From Microbacterium sp. RURRCA19A (GTDB lineage: Bacteria > Actinomycetota > Actinomycetes > Actinomycetales > Microbacteriaceae): a DNA stretch of 64,000 nucleotides. This document shows positions 45,696-54,152 of this stretch, piece after piece. Every line of letters begins with the position of its first letter. Position 1 is the first letter of the stretch. The translations under genes were made by a program, and so were the position numbers. The DNA lies in the NCBI RefSeq assembly GCF_900156455.1, contig NZ_FTNQ01000001.1, positions 744,001-808,000 on the forward strand, given 5' to 3'. The notes below the pieces were generated by a model. The model saw only the letters and a list, made by a program, of their open reading frames with translations. It made no database searches and was not told where the DNA came from.

Positions 45696-47747
45696 TCACG
45701 TGCCGGAGCCGCTCTCCCCTGCGCCGCACACGTACACGGTGCTGGGCGCATCGGTCGCCGCCGTGCAGTTCTGCTCCACCCACGAGCGGATCTGCGCTGA
45801 CACGGTTCCGGTCGAGGTGTCTCCGGCGCCGACCGAGGCCCCACCCGGACCGCCCATACGGTCCTGCCCGGCGACGACGTAGCGCAGCTGACCGCTCTCG
45901 ACCAGCGAGACGAACCGCTCCAGGGTGGGCGCGGCATCCGTTCCGTTGAACCCGCCGATCGGGAGCACCGCTTCGCCGTCCGAGGCGACGATGAGCCCCG
46001 CGGCGCTCTGCGCCCCGAACGTGGCCGCGAGATAGGTCGCCCCGCCACGGTTCTGTTCGAGCCACGACAGCAGGGCGGTCTGGTCGCCGCCGCCGAAGCC
46101 GCTCGCACCACCGACGCCGCCGGTCCGGCCGGTCGAGCCCTGACCGGCCGCGGCGCCGGAGCCGAACCGTGCGCCTCGACCGTCCCGGGTCGCGCCCTGC
46201 ATTCCCGTGCCGCCGTTCGGCGCCGCGAATCCGCCCGAGCCGCCGGCCCCGGGTGCCCCGTTGGGTGCGCCGGCGGAGCCTCCCGCCTGCGCGCCGCCCG
46301 GGGCGGTGGCGCCGCGGCCGCCGAAGCCGGATGCCATCTCCGACACCCCTCCGGCGACCGGGTTGATCGAGTTGGGGTGCGCGATGGTCACGGCCGACCA
46401 CACCGCGGGGGTGAGCAACAGCCCCACGACCATCGCGGCGGTCGTCACCAGGCGCGCCCGATGGCGCGAGAGCAGCAGCGCGATGGCGATGCCCGCGACG
46501 ACGGCCTGCGCGATCGCGACCGGGATGCTGTAGCCGCCGACCGAGATCCCGATGCCGACCGCGGTGACCGCTGCCGTCGCCAGGATCGTCACCGTCGGCC
46601 AGGCTCTGCCGGCGCGGGCGCTCCACGCGAGCGCCGTGGCCACCGCCAGGGCGAGGGGGACGGCCAGGGCGGACGTGTAGAACTGGTGCATCCCGGCGAC
46701 GACGGAGAACATGGCACCGAACGTTCCCAGCCACACCGTGAGCAGCAGCGCGAGCGGACGGGGGAAGCGCAGCAGCCACAGCACCACGATCGCCACGATC
46801 GCCGCGGGGATGAGCCAGGCGATCTGCCCCGCCAGCTGCGCGTTGAACAGGCGGAACACGCCGGGATCGCCCGAGAACGGCGGGGTGAACGACTCGTACG
46901 CGGAACTGTCGCTGGTGGCACCGAAGCGCCCGAGCCCGTTGTACCCGAACACCATCTCCCACGGGTCGTTGCCGAGCGTGCTGCCGATGTACGGCCGAGC
47001 GCTCGCCGGGATCATCGCCACGATCGCCACCCACCACAGCGACGCGACCGCGCTGACGGCCCCCGCGACGACAAGGTGCCCGATCCGGCGCGCCCAAGGC
47101 TGCGCGGTGGCCAGGTAGGCCGCGGCCAGGGCCGGCCAGACCGCCCAGGCCTCCAGCATGTAGAACTGGAAAGACAGACCGATCGCCGCCCCGGCCACCA
47201 CCAGCCAGAAGAGACTGCGCTGCTGGAGCGCGCGAACGGCCGCCCACGCGGTGATCGCCAGGCCCAGGACGAAGAACGACTCGGGCTGGTTCGACCGGGA
47301 GACCGCCACGAAGATCGGGGTGACCGCCACGATCGCCCCCGCGAGCAGTCCCGCGCGCACCCCGGCCAGACGCAGCGCCGCGACGGCGGTGATCAGCGCC
47401 GCGCCGACGGCGGCGAGGGCGTTGGGGAGGATCACCGCCCACGTCGAGTAGCCGAAGACCCGGACGAAGAGCGCCGGCACCCAGAACGAACCCGGGATCT
47501 TGTCGAGCGTCACGGTGCCGGAGGGGTCCATCGCCCCGAAGAAGAAGTTCGACCACGACTGGCTCATCGACAGCGCGATCGAGGCGTAGTACTCGGACGG
47601 CGCGCCGTCCCAGACCTGCCACCCGGTCAGGACGAGCGCGAGCAGACCGATCGCGGCGAGCCCCCACGGCCACACGTGCCGGCGGCGTCGCGACATCGCG
47701 GCGGGCCGGGCGAGCGTGGGGCGCGGGATGCTGAGGGTGGCGGTCAC
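45696..47747 (-). CDS. ArnT/PMT-like GT-C glycosyltransferase
   Basis: A 683-residue membrane protein with about eleven helices over residues 28-470 and motifs of the PMT/ArnT group: SEYYASIALSMSQSW, DKIPGSFWVPALFVRVFGYS, and RSNQPESFFVLGLA. A Gly/Ala-rich low-complexity stretch (about 480-555) follows, then a periplasm-side globular domain (LLSWLEQNRGGATYLAATFG to the end) with a Cys pair. It probably moves a sugar from a polyprenyl-phosphate donor to a wall polymer or protein. GTG at 47747 with TACGAT 6 nt upstream. Confidence 0.88.
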   Translation of the reverse strand: MTATLSIPRPTLARPAAMSRRRRHVWPWGLAAIGLLALVLTGWQVWDGAPSEYYASIALSMSQSWSNFFFGAMDPSGTVTLDKIPGSFWVPALFVRVFGYSTWAVILPNALAAVGAALITAVAALRLAGVRAGLLAGAIVAVTPIFVAVSRSNQPESFFVLGLAITAWAAVRALQQRSLFWLVVAGAAIGLSFQFYMLEAWAVWPALAAAYLATAQPWARRIGHLVVAGAVSAVASLWWVAIVAMIPASARPYIGSTLGNDPWEMVFGYNGLGRFGATSDSSAYESFTPPFSGDPGVFRLFNAQLAGQIAWLIPAAIVAIVVLWLLRFPRPLALLLTVWLGTFGAMFSVVAGMHQFYTSALAVPLALAVATALAWSARAGRAWPTVTILATAAVTAVGIGISVGGYSIPVAIAQAVVAGIAIALLLSRHRARLVTTAAMVVGLLLTPAVWSAVTIAHPNSINPVAGGVSEMASGFGGRGATAPGGAQAGGSAGAPNGAPGAGGSGGFAAPNGGTGMQGATRDGRGARFGSGAAAGQGSTGRTGGVGGASGFGGGDQTALLSWLEQNRGGATYLAATFGAQSAAGLIVASDGEAVLPIGGFNGTDAAPTLERFVSLVESGQLRYVVAGQDRMGGPGGASVGAGDTSTGTVSAQIRSWVEQNCTAATDAPSTVYVCGAGESGSGT

Positions 47748-47753
47748 CGCGGC

Positions 47754-47759
47754 ATCGTA
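47754..47759 (-). promoter_or_regulatory. Putative -10 box of the GT-C gene (leaderless)
   Basis: TACGAT on the minus strand, 6 nt before the GTG. Confidence 0.45.
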
Positions 47760-47826
47760 GGCAGCCCATCACTAACGGTCACCGTGGGAGACCTATGGGT
47801 GGGGTATGGATGCCGTCCGCCGGCGA

Positions 47827-49473
47827 TCATTTCGCGGAGACGCTCAGTCGCGGAGCGGCCGGAGCCGCGGTCGCGGCCATCTGCAGCCCCACCCGCACCG
47901 TCTGCCCCGACGCGAGCGGACCCGCCCATCCCTCACCCCGACACGTGACGGTCGAGGAGCGCAGGGCGCAGGTCATCCCCCACGCGTTGGTCACCGCCGT
48001 GGCGCCGGGAGACTCCCACGACACGGTCCAGCCGGCCACGGCGGTCGTTGCGGTCACCGTCAGTTCGCTGACGTAGCCCTCGCCCCACGCGCTCTGCGGG
48101 ATCCAGGTCGCGACGACGGCGGGGGCGGAACCCGCGGGGGGCTTCGGTGTGGGCGTCGCGGTGGCGGTCGGCTTCGGCGTCGCCGTGGGCTTCGGCGTCG
48201 CGGTGGCGGTCGGCTTCGGCGTCGCGGTCGCCGTGGCCTTCGGCGTCGCGGTGGGCTTCGGCGTGACCGTGGGCTTCGGCGTCGCCGTGGGCTTCGGCGT
48301 GGCGGGCGGGGTCGGCTGCGGCACCGGGGTCAGGATCGGCTTCAGTGCGGTCAGCTTCGCGGTCTGGAGGGTGCGCCAGTCGTCGGCGACCAGGCCGCCC
48401 GTGTCGCCGCTGTTGGGGTTGAACGACCAGTAGGCGTAACTGATCTTCCGCTGCGCGATGTAGTCGACGAGCGCCGCCAGCCACGCCCGGTCGCTCGCGG
48501 TCTCGAGCTTCGTGCCGAATTCGCCGAGGAGAACCGGGGCGATGTTCTCCTTCGCGAGATACCCCCAGTTGGCATCCCACAGCGCCGCCAGGTTCGCGGG
48601 GTACCGAGGATCGGAGAACCACTTCTGCGCGTACACCGACACCGGGTAGTCGTGGGGAGAGTAGACGACGCGGTTCTTGACCGAGAGCGTGACGGGCGCG
48701 GACCGGACGTCTTTCAGTCCACCGCCCCACCAGGTGCTGGTGCCGTCGTTCTGCTGCTCCACTCCCTCCACGATGATGAGCAGCCGCGGGTTCACGGCGA
48801 GCACTGCGTTGCCAGCCCGCGTCGCGGCGGCGCGCCAGTCGCGGGCGGGATCGCCGCAGTTCCAGCACGCGGGGCCGTGGGGTTCGTTGTGCAGGTCGAC
48901 ACCGATGACGGTGGGGTCGTCCTTGTAGCGCCCGGCGAGCATCGTCCAGTCGTCGATCCACCGTTTCTCCGAGTACTGCGATGTGTACCAGAGCTGGCTC
49001 TGCGCGCCCGAATCCGGGCGGTGACGATCGAGGATCACGGACAGGCCGTGGGCCTTGGCGCGGGCGATCACGGTGTCCAGGAGCCGCAGCGGCGTGAGAC
49101 CGGCGAGCCCCGGATTCGCCGCCGCGTTGATCGAGGTGGACTGCGGTGCCGCGAGGCACTCGTTGGAGAACGGGAGGCGGAGGGTGGTGAACCCCATCGC
49201 CGCGATGCTCGTCAGCCCCTCGTCCAGCGAGATCGACCACAGCCCGTGCGGTGCGCAGTTCGAGGTCTCCATGCCGAACCAGGCGACCGCCTTGATCGTG
49301 TACGGCGCGCCGGTCGAGGTCACGATCGTCGAGCCGCTGGTGGACAGCCACCCCGGCACGGCCGCCGATGCGGGCGGAGCCGTGACGGCCCCGGCGAGCA
49401 GGAGCCCCGCGACGGCCACGACGGCGGCGACCCGCATCCGCGCACGACGCAGGCGTGACCACCGTTCCCTCAT
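47827..49473 (-). CDS. Secreted GH5 endoglucanase with CBM2
   Basis: A 548-residue secreted glycosidase. The signal peptide ends near PASAA (about 38). The GH5 domain (about 40-365) has the acid/base Glu in DLHNEPHG and the nucleophile Glu in LLGEFGT. A Thr-Pro-Lys repeat linker (about 375-440) is followed by a CBM2 cellulose-binding domain (WIPQSAWGEGYVSELTV, GWTVSWESP). It should cut cellulose or another beta-glucan outside the cell. ATG at 49473 has GGGGAG upstream. It follows pucR on the same strand by 50 bp, probably without functional linkage. Confidence 0.93.
   Translation of the reverse strand: MRERWSRLRRARMRVAAVVAVAGLLLAGAVTAPPASAAVPGWLSTSGSTIVTSTGAPYTIKAVAWFGMETSNCAPHGLWSISLDEGLTSIAAMGFTTLRLPFSNECLAAPQSTSINAAANPGLAGLTPLRLLDTVIARAKAHGLSVILDRHRPDSGAQSQLWYTSQYSEKRWIDDWTMLAGRYKDDPTVIGVDLHNEPHGPACWNCGDPARDWRAAATRAGNAVLAVNPRLLIIVEGVEQQNDGTSTWWGGGLKDVRSAPVTLSVKNRVVYSPHDYPVSVYAQKWFSDPRYPANLAALWDANWGYLAKENIAPVLLGEFGTKLETASDRAWLAALVDYIAQRKISYAYWSFNPNSGDTGGLVADDWRTLQTAKLTALKPILTPVPQPTPPATPKPTATPKPTVTPKPTATPKATATATPKPTATATPKPTATPKPTATATPTPKPPAGSAPAVVATWIPQSAWGEGYVSELTVTATTAVAGWTVSWESPGATAVTNAWGMTCALRSSTVTCRGEGWAGPLASGQTVRVGLQMAATAAPAAPRLSVSAK
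48140..48325 (-). repeat. Tandem repeat coding the cellulase linker
   Basis: Short units related to GGCTTCGGCGTCGCGGT repeat about ten times. Translated on the minus strand, they give the TPKPTATPKPT linker between GH5 and CBM2. Length variation between strains is likely. Confidence 0.85.
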
Positions 49474-49523
49474 GCCCACTCCCCTGCCCGTTGCGGTCAT
49501 CGTAGCGGGCGGGTCGGCCCACG

Positions 49524-51176
49524 TCAGCGCCGCGGGGAGGCGTCCGGCGAACGATGCGCGCGGTGGACCACCAGCGCGAGGTGGAGGGCGGCCAGGACCT
49601 CGCCGTCGTCCAGGTCGACACCGAGGACGCGCTCGGCGAGGTCGAGCCGTTGGTAGAACACCGACCGCGACACGTGCGCGGCCGCGGCCGCCGCCGTGCG
49701 GTTGCCCGGGTGTGCGGTGATCGCGGCCAGCGCGGCGAGCAGGTCGCGTCGACGGGCGGGCGGCGCGGCGAGGACGGGGGCGAGCAGGTCTTCGCTGTGC
49801 TCGAGGAGGCGGTGGTCGCCCCGCAGCGATGACACGAACCGGAGGAGCGGATGCCGGACGACCCACTGCACCGAGCCCTCGGGCACGTCCCCCACGTCGG
49901 CGAGGTCGAGGGACTGCTCGAGCGAGTCCAGCAGGCGGGGCACGGCCGCCGCGCCCGCCTCCCCGTCCACGCGTGGCCCGACGGTGAGGCGGGGATCGCT
50001 CCCGTCGTGGCGCAGGCGCGCACGGAAGCGCTCGGCGGCCGCCCCCGCGAAGGTCGTCGAGGAGGGGACGGCCAGGAGCACCGGCATCCATCCGTCTGCG
50101 CGCTCTCCCGCCCCCCGCGGGGTCGCGCAGAGGGCGCGCCCCCCGAGCTCGATCGCCGCCGCCTCGACGTCGGCGGCGGCGGCGTCCTCGACCGCGAGCC
50201 CGAACAGCGCCGCCCCGCGCAGGTCGATGCGCGCCGCACCGAGCAGCGCCATCACCTCGTCGGCCGAGCCGTAGCGCCCGCCCAGCAGCGCGTCCATCAG
50301 GCGGCGGCGGCCGAGACGCGCCCAGTCCTCTCCGTCGGGGTCGGCGAGGCGGCCGAGGGCGAGCGCCGTCGCCCCCTGTTCGAGCACGGCCCGACGCCCG
50401 GCGGGGTGCCCGGGGCCGGCGAGCGCGACGAGCGTCGCCCAACGGATGCCGCGCGCCTCCACCGGGACGAGGGAACGCCCGTCGTCGCCGTCGCCGAACC
50501 GGCGCGACCGCTCCTGCCAGTCGTCGAGCACCGCGGGGTCGGCGTCGGCGAGTTCCGCCACGATCACCTCGTGCGCGAGCGATTCGAGGACGACCGGAGC
50601 GCGAAGCGTGTGGGCGAGGCGTTCGACGACGTAGTCCGCGGGCGCCCCCCGGAGGGCGAGCGAGGTGAACAGCGTCCGGACGTCGTCGCGCGCCCGCAGT
50701 GCCGCGGTCTGATCGTCGATGATCCGCCGGTGCACCTCCTCGGTGACGCTGACGAACTTGATCTCGCGGTGCAGGGCGATCAACGGAAGCCCCGCGTCCC
50801 CCGCCGCCTCGACGACGACGGTCGGGACGTAGCGGTAGTGCACGCCGAGCTCGATGACGATCCCGACTAGACCCGCCCGCACGAAGTCCCGCACGAGCGT
50901 CCGCAGATCCGCCGGCTCCGCGGGCCACGCCGACGCGGTCGTCAGCAGCAGCTCACCGCCCTCCAGCAACCGGGCGACGCCCGGGCTGTCGGAGACGTGG
51001 ACCCACCGCACGGGTGACGAGAGCGCGGCTCCCCCGACGAGGACATCGGGTGCACCCGCGGCGAGCGCGGGCGAGTCGAGCACTTCGGCGAGGGTGGGAA
51101 GACCCCGATCGCCGGGCACGTCCGCGGCATCCGGACGATCTGTCCGGGAGCGCTCGTCTTCGCGACGATCAGCCAT
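49524..51176 (-). CDS. PucR-family transcriptional regulator
   Basis: A 550-residue regulator. The N-terminal PucR domain (about 28-150: LPTLAEVLDSPALAAGAPDVLVGGAAL, then ELLLTTA) is followed by a GGDEF-like central part and the C-terminal PucR-type HTH (TAHPGNRTAAAAAAHVSRSVFYQRLDLAERVLG, about 490-530). ATG at 51176 has GAAGGGGA upstream. It is divergent from the mmsA operon with 100 bp between starts. PucR proteins often activate nearby amine, purine or beta-alanine degradation genes. Confidence 0.92.
   Translation of the reverse strand: MADRREDERSRTDRPDAADVPGDRGLPTLAEVLDSPALAAGAPDVLVGGAALSSPVRWVHVSDSPGVARLLEGGELLLTTASAWPAEPADLRTLVRDFVRAGLVGIVIELGVHYRYVPTVVVEAAGDAGLPLIALHREIKFVSVTEEVHRRIIDDQTAALRARDDVRTLFTSLALRGAPADYVVERLAHTLRAPVVLESLAHEVIVAELADADPAVLDDWQERSRRFGDGDDGRSLVPVEARGIRWATLVALAGPGHPAGRRAVLEQGATALALGRLADPDGEDWARLGRRRLMDALLGGRYGSADEVMALLGAARIDLRGAALFGLAVEDAAAADVEAAAIELGGRALCATPRGAGERADGWMPVLLAVPSSTTFAGAAAERFRARLRHDGSDPRLTVGPRVDGEAGAAAVPRLLDSLEQSLDLADVGDVPEGSVQWVVRHPLLRFVSSLRGDHRLLEHSEDLLAPVLAAPPARRRDLLAALAAITAHPGNRTAAAAAAHVSRSVFYQRLDLAERVLGVDLDDGEVLAALHLALVVHRAHRSPDASPRR
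51132..51146. promoter_or_regulatory. Candidate PucR operator, copy 1
   Basis: CGGACGATCTGTCCG, a perfect 5-bp dyad with a 5-bp centre, inside the first codons of pucR. It is the partner of the copy at 51233-51247. Confidence 0.55.
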
Positions 51177-51232
51177 GGGCGTGTCCCCTTCATCGTGCCG
51201 CAGAATCGGCAGTGAACACCCTACGGCGCTCC

Positions 51233-51247
51233 CGGTCGATCTGTCCG
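51233..51247. promoter_or_regulatory. Candidate PucR operator, copy 2
   Basis: CGGTCGATCTGTCCG, 14 of 15 bases as in copy 1 and 101 bp away. It lies 29 bp before the mmsA ATG, where a regulator could control the operon. Confidence 0.55.
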
Positions 51248-51276
51248 GACGACCGAAGACCTCGAGGAGGATCCGC

Positions 51277-52764
51277 ATGACCGTCATCCACCACCACATC
51301 AACGGCGAAGCCCGCGGCGCCGCGGAGCGCACGGGCGACGTGTTCGACCCGGCCACCGGACGCGTCCAGGCCCAGGTCGCCTTCGCGTCCACCGCCGAGG
51401 TCGACGAGGCGATCGCCGTCGCGAAGGCCGCGCTCCCCGCCTGGCGGGCGACGAGCCTGATCAAGCGCGCCGACGTCTTCTTCCGGCTCCGCCACCTCCT
51501 CGTCGAGCGCACCGACGAGCTCGCCGCGATCATCACCGCCGAGCACGGCAAGGTGCTCTCGGATGCCAAGGGCGAGATCAGCCGCGGCATCGAGAACGTC
51601 GAGTTCGCCGCCGGCCTCGTGCACCTCCTCAAGGGCGAGCACGCCGAGCAGGTCAGCCGCGGCGTCGACGTGCACTCGGTGAAGCAGCCCGTCGGCGTGG
51701 TCGCCGCGATCACCCCCTTCAACTTCCCGGTCATGGTGCCGCTGTGGATGACGGCGTCGGCCATCGCCTGCGGCAACACGGTCGTGCTCAAGCCCAGCGA
51801 GAAGGACCCGTCGGCATCCCTGTTCCTCGCGAAGCTGTTCGAGGAGGCGGGGCTGCCGGCCGGCGTCCTCAACGTCGTGCACGGCGACAAGGTCGCCGTC
51901 GACGCGCTGCTGGACTCCCCCGACGTCCGCGCGGTGAGCTTCGTCGGCTCGACGCCGATCGCGAAGTCCATCTACTCGCGCGCCGCCGAGAACGGCAAGC
52001 GCGTCCAGGCCCTCGGCGGAGCCAAGAACCACATGGTCGTCATGCCCGACGCCGATCTCGACTCCGCGGCCGACGCCGCCGTCTCGGCGGCCTACGGCTC
52101 TGCCGGCGAGCGCTGCATGGCCGTGTCGGTGCTCGTCGCCGTGGGCGACGACGTCGCCGACGCGCTCGTCGAGAAGGTGGCATCCCGCATCCAGGGCCTG
52201 AAGATCGGCGCCGGCACGGATGCCGCGAGCGAGATGGGTCCGCTCATCACGCGCGAGCACCGCGACAAGGTCGCCTCCTACGTCACGGGCGCAGCGGCCG
52301 AGGGAGCCGAGGTCGTCGTCGACGGCACCACCCAGCAGTTCGAGGGCGACGGCTTCTTCATCGGTGTCTCGCTCGTGGATCGCGTGGCCCCCGGCATGAA
52401 GGTGTACGACGACGAGATCTTCGGACCGGTGCTCTCGGTCGTGCGGGTGAAGACCTACGACGAGGCCGTGGAGCTGATCAACTCCAGCCCGTTCGCCAAC
52501 GGCACCGCGGTCTTCACGCGCGACGGCGGCACCGCCCGCCAGTTCGAGTTCGACATCGAGGTCGGCATGGTCGGCGTCAACGTGCCGATCCCGGTCCCCG
52601 TCGGGGCGTTCTCGTTCGGCGGCTGGCGCAACTCGCTCTTCGGCGACTCGCACATCTACGGCCCCGAGTCGATCCACTTCTACACGCGCAGCAAGGTCGT
52701 CACGACCCGCTGGCCCGACCCCAGCGAGAGCCAGATCAGCCTCGGCTTCCCGAGCAACCACTGA
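51277..52764 (+). CDS. mmsA: CoA-acylating methylmalonate/malonate-semialdehyde dehydrogenase
   Basis: A 495-residue aldehyde dehydrogenase of the acylating MMSDH group. The catalytic Cys280 is in YGSAGERCMA. The usual general-base Glu (ELGGK) is replaced here by Ala245 in ALGGAKNH, a mark of the acylating group. TPFNFPVMVPLWM and the end region IPVPVGAFSFGGW also fit MmsA. It would turn malonate semialdehyde (from beta-alanine) into acetyl-CoA and CO2. ATG has GAGGAGG upstream. First gene of a three-gene operon. Confidence 0.94.
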   Translation: MTVIHHHINGEARGAAERTGDVFDPATGRVQAQVAFASTAEVDEAIAVAKAALPAWRATSLIKRADVFFRLRHLLVERTDELAAIITAEHGKVLSDAKGEISRGIENVEFAAGLVHLLKGEHAEQVSRGVDVHSVKQPVGVVAAITPFNFPVMVPLWMTASAIACGNTVVLKPSEKDPSASLFLAKLFEEAGLPAGVLNVVHGDKVAVDALLDSPDVRAVSFVGSTPIAKSIYSRAAENGKRVQALGGAKNHMVVMPDADLDSAADAAVSAAYGSAGERCMAVSVLVAVGDDVADALVEKVASRIQGLKIGAGTDAASEMGPLITREHRDKVASYVTGAAAEGAEVVVDGTTQQFEGDGFFIGVSLVDRVAPGMKVYDDEIFGPVLSVVRVKTYDEAVELINSSPFANGTAVFTRDGGTARQFEFDIEVGMVGVNVPIPVPVGAFSFGGWRNSLFGDSHIYGPESIHFYTRSKVVTTRWPDPSESQISLGFPSNH

Positions 52765-52790
52765 CCCGCGGCATCCGGAAAGGAACGATC

Positions 52791-54152
52791 ATGACCCTCA
52801 CCTCCCCCGACCTCGCCGCGGACGCGCAGGTCCGCGCCGACGACCGCGCGCACGTCTTCCACTCCTGGAGCGCGCAGGCGCTCATCGATCCGCTGCCCGT
52901 CGCCGGTGGTGACGGCGCGACGTTCTGGGACCACGCCGGGAACAGCTACCTGGACTTCTCGTCGCAACTGGTGAACCTCAACCTCGGTCATCAGCACCCC
53001 GACCTCGTCGAGGCCATCCAGCGGCAGGCGGGCGAGCTGGCCACGATCCAGCCCGCCATGGCCAACGGCACGCGCGGCGAACTCGCTCGCCTCATCTCCG
53101 AGGTGGCCCCCGAGGGCTTCTCCAAGGTGTTCTTCACCAACGGTGGAGCGGATGCCAACGAGAACGCGGTCCGCATGGCGCGCCTGGTCACGGGCAAGCG
53201 CAAGGTGCTCGCCATGTACCGCAGCTACCACGGCAACACCTCGACGGCGATCACCCTCACCGGCGACCCGCGCCGCTGGGCCAACGAGCCGGCCGACGCC
53301 TCGGTCGTGCACTTCTTCGGCCCCTACGCCTACCGGTCGGCGTTCCACTCCGCATCCGAAGAGGAAGAGACCGCCCGCGCGCTCGAGCACCTCGAGCAGA
53401 CGATCATCCTCGAGGGCGCGTCGACGATCGGCGCGATCATCCTCGAGACGGTCGTCGGCACGAACGGCGTGCTCGTGCCGCCGCCCGGGTACCTCCCCGG
53501 CGTCCGGGCCCTGTGCGACAAGTACGGGATCGTCTACATCGCCGACGAGGTCATGGTCGGGTTCGGCCGCATCGGCGAGTGGTTCGCGGTCGACGCGTTC
53601 GACGTGGTGCCCGACCTCATCACCTTCGCGAAGGGCGTGAACTCCGGTTACGTGCCGCTGGGCGGAGTGGTGATCTCGGATGCCATCGCCGCCCACTTCG
53701 ACACGGTGACCTTCCCCGGTGGCCTGACATACTCGGGCCACCCGCTCGCGTGCGCGCCCGGCATCGCGACGTTCGAGGTGTTCCGTCGCGACGGGATCCT
53801 CGAGCGCGTCCGCGACCTCGGCGAGCGCGTCGTGGGCCCGCGGCTCCGCGAGATGGCCGAGAAGCACCCGTCGATCGGCGAGGTGCGCGGACGCGGACTG
53901 TTCTGGGCGATCGAGCTGGTGCGCGACCGCGAGACGCGCGAACCGCTCGTACCGTTCAACGCCGCCGGAGCCGACGCCGCCCCCATGGCCGCGTTCGCCG
54001 CCGCGTGCAAGAAGGCGGGCCTCTGGCCGTTCACGCACTTCAACCGCGTGCACGTCGCCCCGCCGCTGGTGATCTCCGAGGACGAACTCGTCCGCGGCCT
54101 CGACATCATCGACGAGGCCCTGTCCGTCGCCGACGAGGCGGCCGCGTCGTGA
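52791..54152 (+). CDS. Class III omega-aminotransferase (PLP)
   Basis: A 453-residue class III aminotransferase. The PLP Lys281 is in ITFAKGVNSGYVPLGG and the PLP-ring Asp252 in IADEVMVGFGR. FTNGGADANENAVRMAR binds the phosphate. It probably moves the terminal amino group of beta-alanine, GABA or putrescine to pyruvate or oxoglutarate, making the semialdehyde for its neighbours. AAAGGA precedes the ATG. The stop overlaps the GTG of the next gene (GTGA). Confidence 0.9.
   Translation: MTLTSPDLAADAQVRADDRAHVFHSWSAQALIDPLPVAGGDGATFWDHAGNSYLDFSSQLVNLNLGHQHPDLVEAIQRQAGELATIQPAMANGTRGELARLISEVAPEGFSKVFFTNGGADANENAVRMARLVTGKRKVLAMYRSYHGNTSTAITLTGDPRRWANEPADASVVHFFGPYAYRSAFHSASEEEETARALEHLEQTIILEGASTIGAIILETVVGTNGVLVPPPGYLPGVRALCDKYGIVYIADEVMVGFGRIGEWFAVDAFDVVPDLITFAKGVNSGYVPLGGVVISDAIAAHFDTVTFPGGLTYSGHPLACAPGIATFEVFRRDGILERVRDLGERVVGPRLREMAEKHPSIGEVRGRGLFWAIELVRDRETREPLVPFNAAGADAAPMAAFAAACKKAGLWPFTHFNRVHVAPPLVISEDELVRGLDIIDEALSVADEAAAS

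Noticed and set aside
48140..48325. Tandem repeats considered as a CRISPR-like array
   Set aside because: The repeats are short, adjacent with no spacers, and encode the Pro/Thr/Lys linker of the cellulase in frame.
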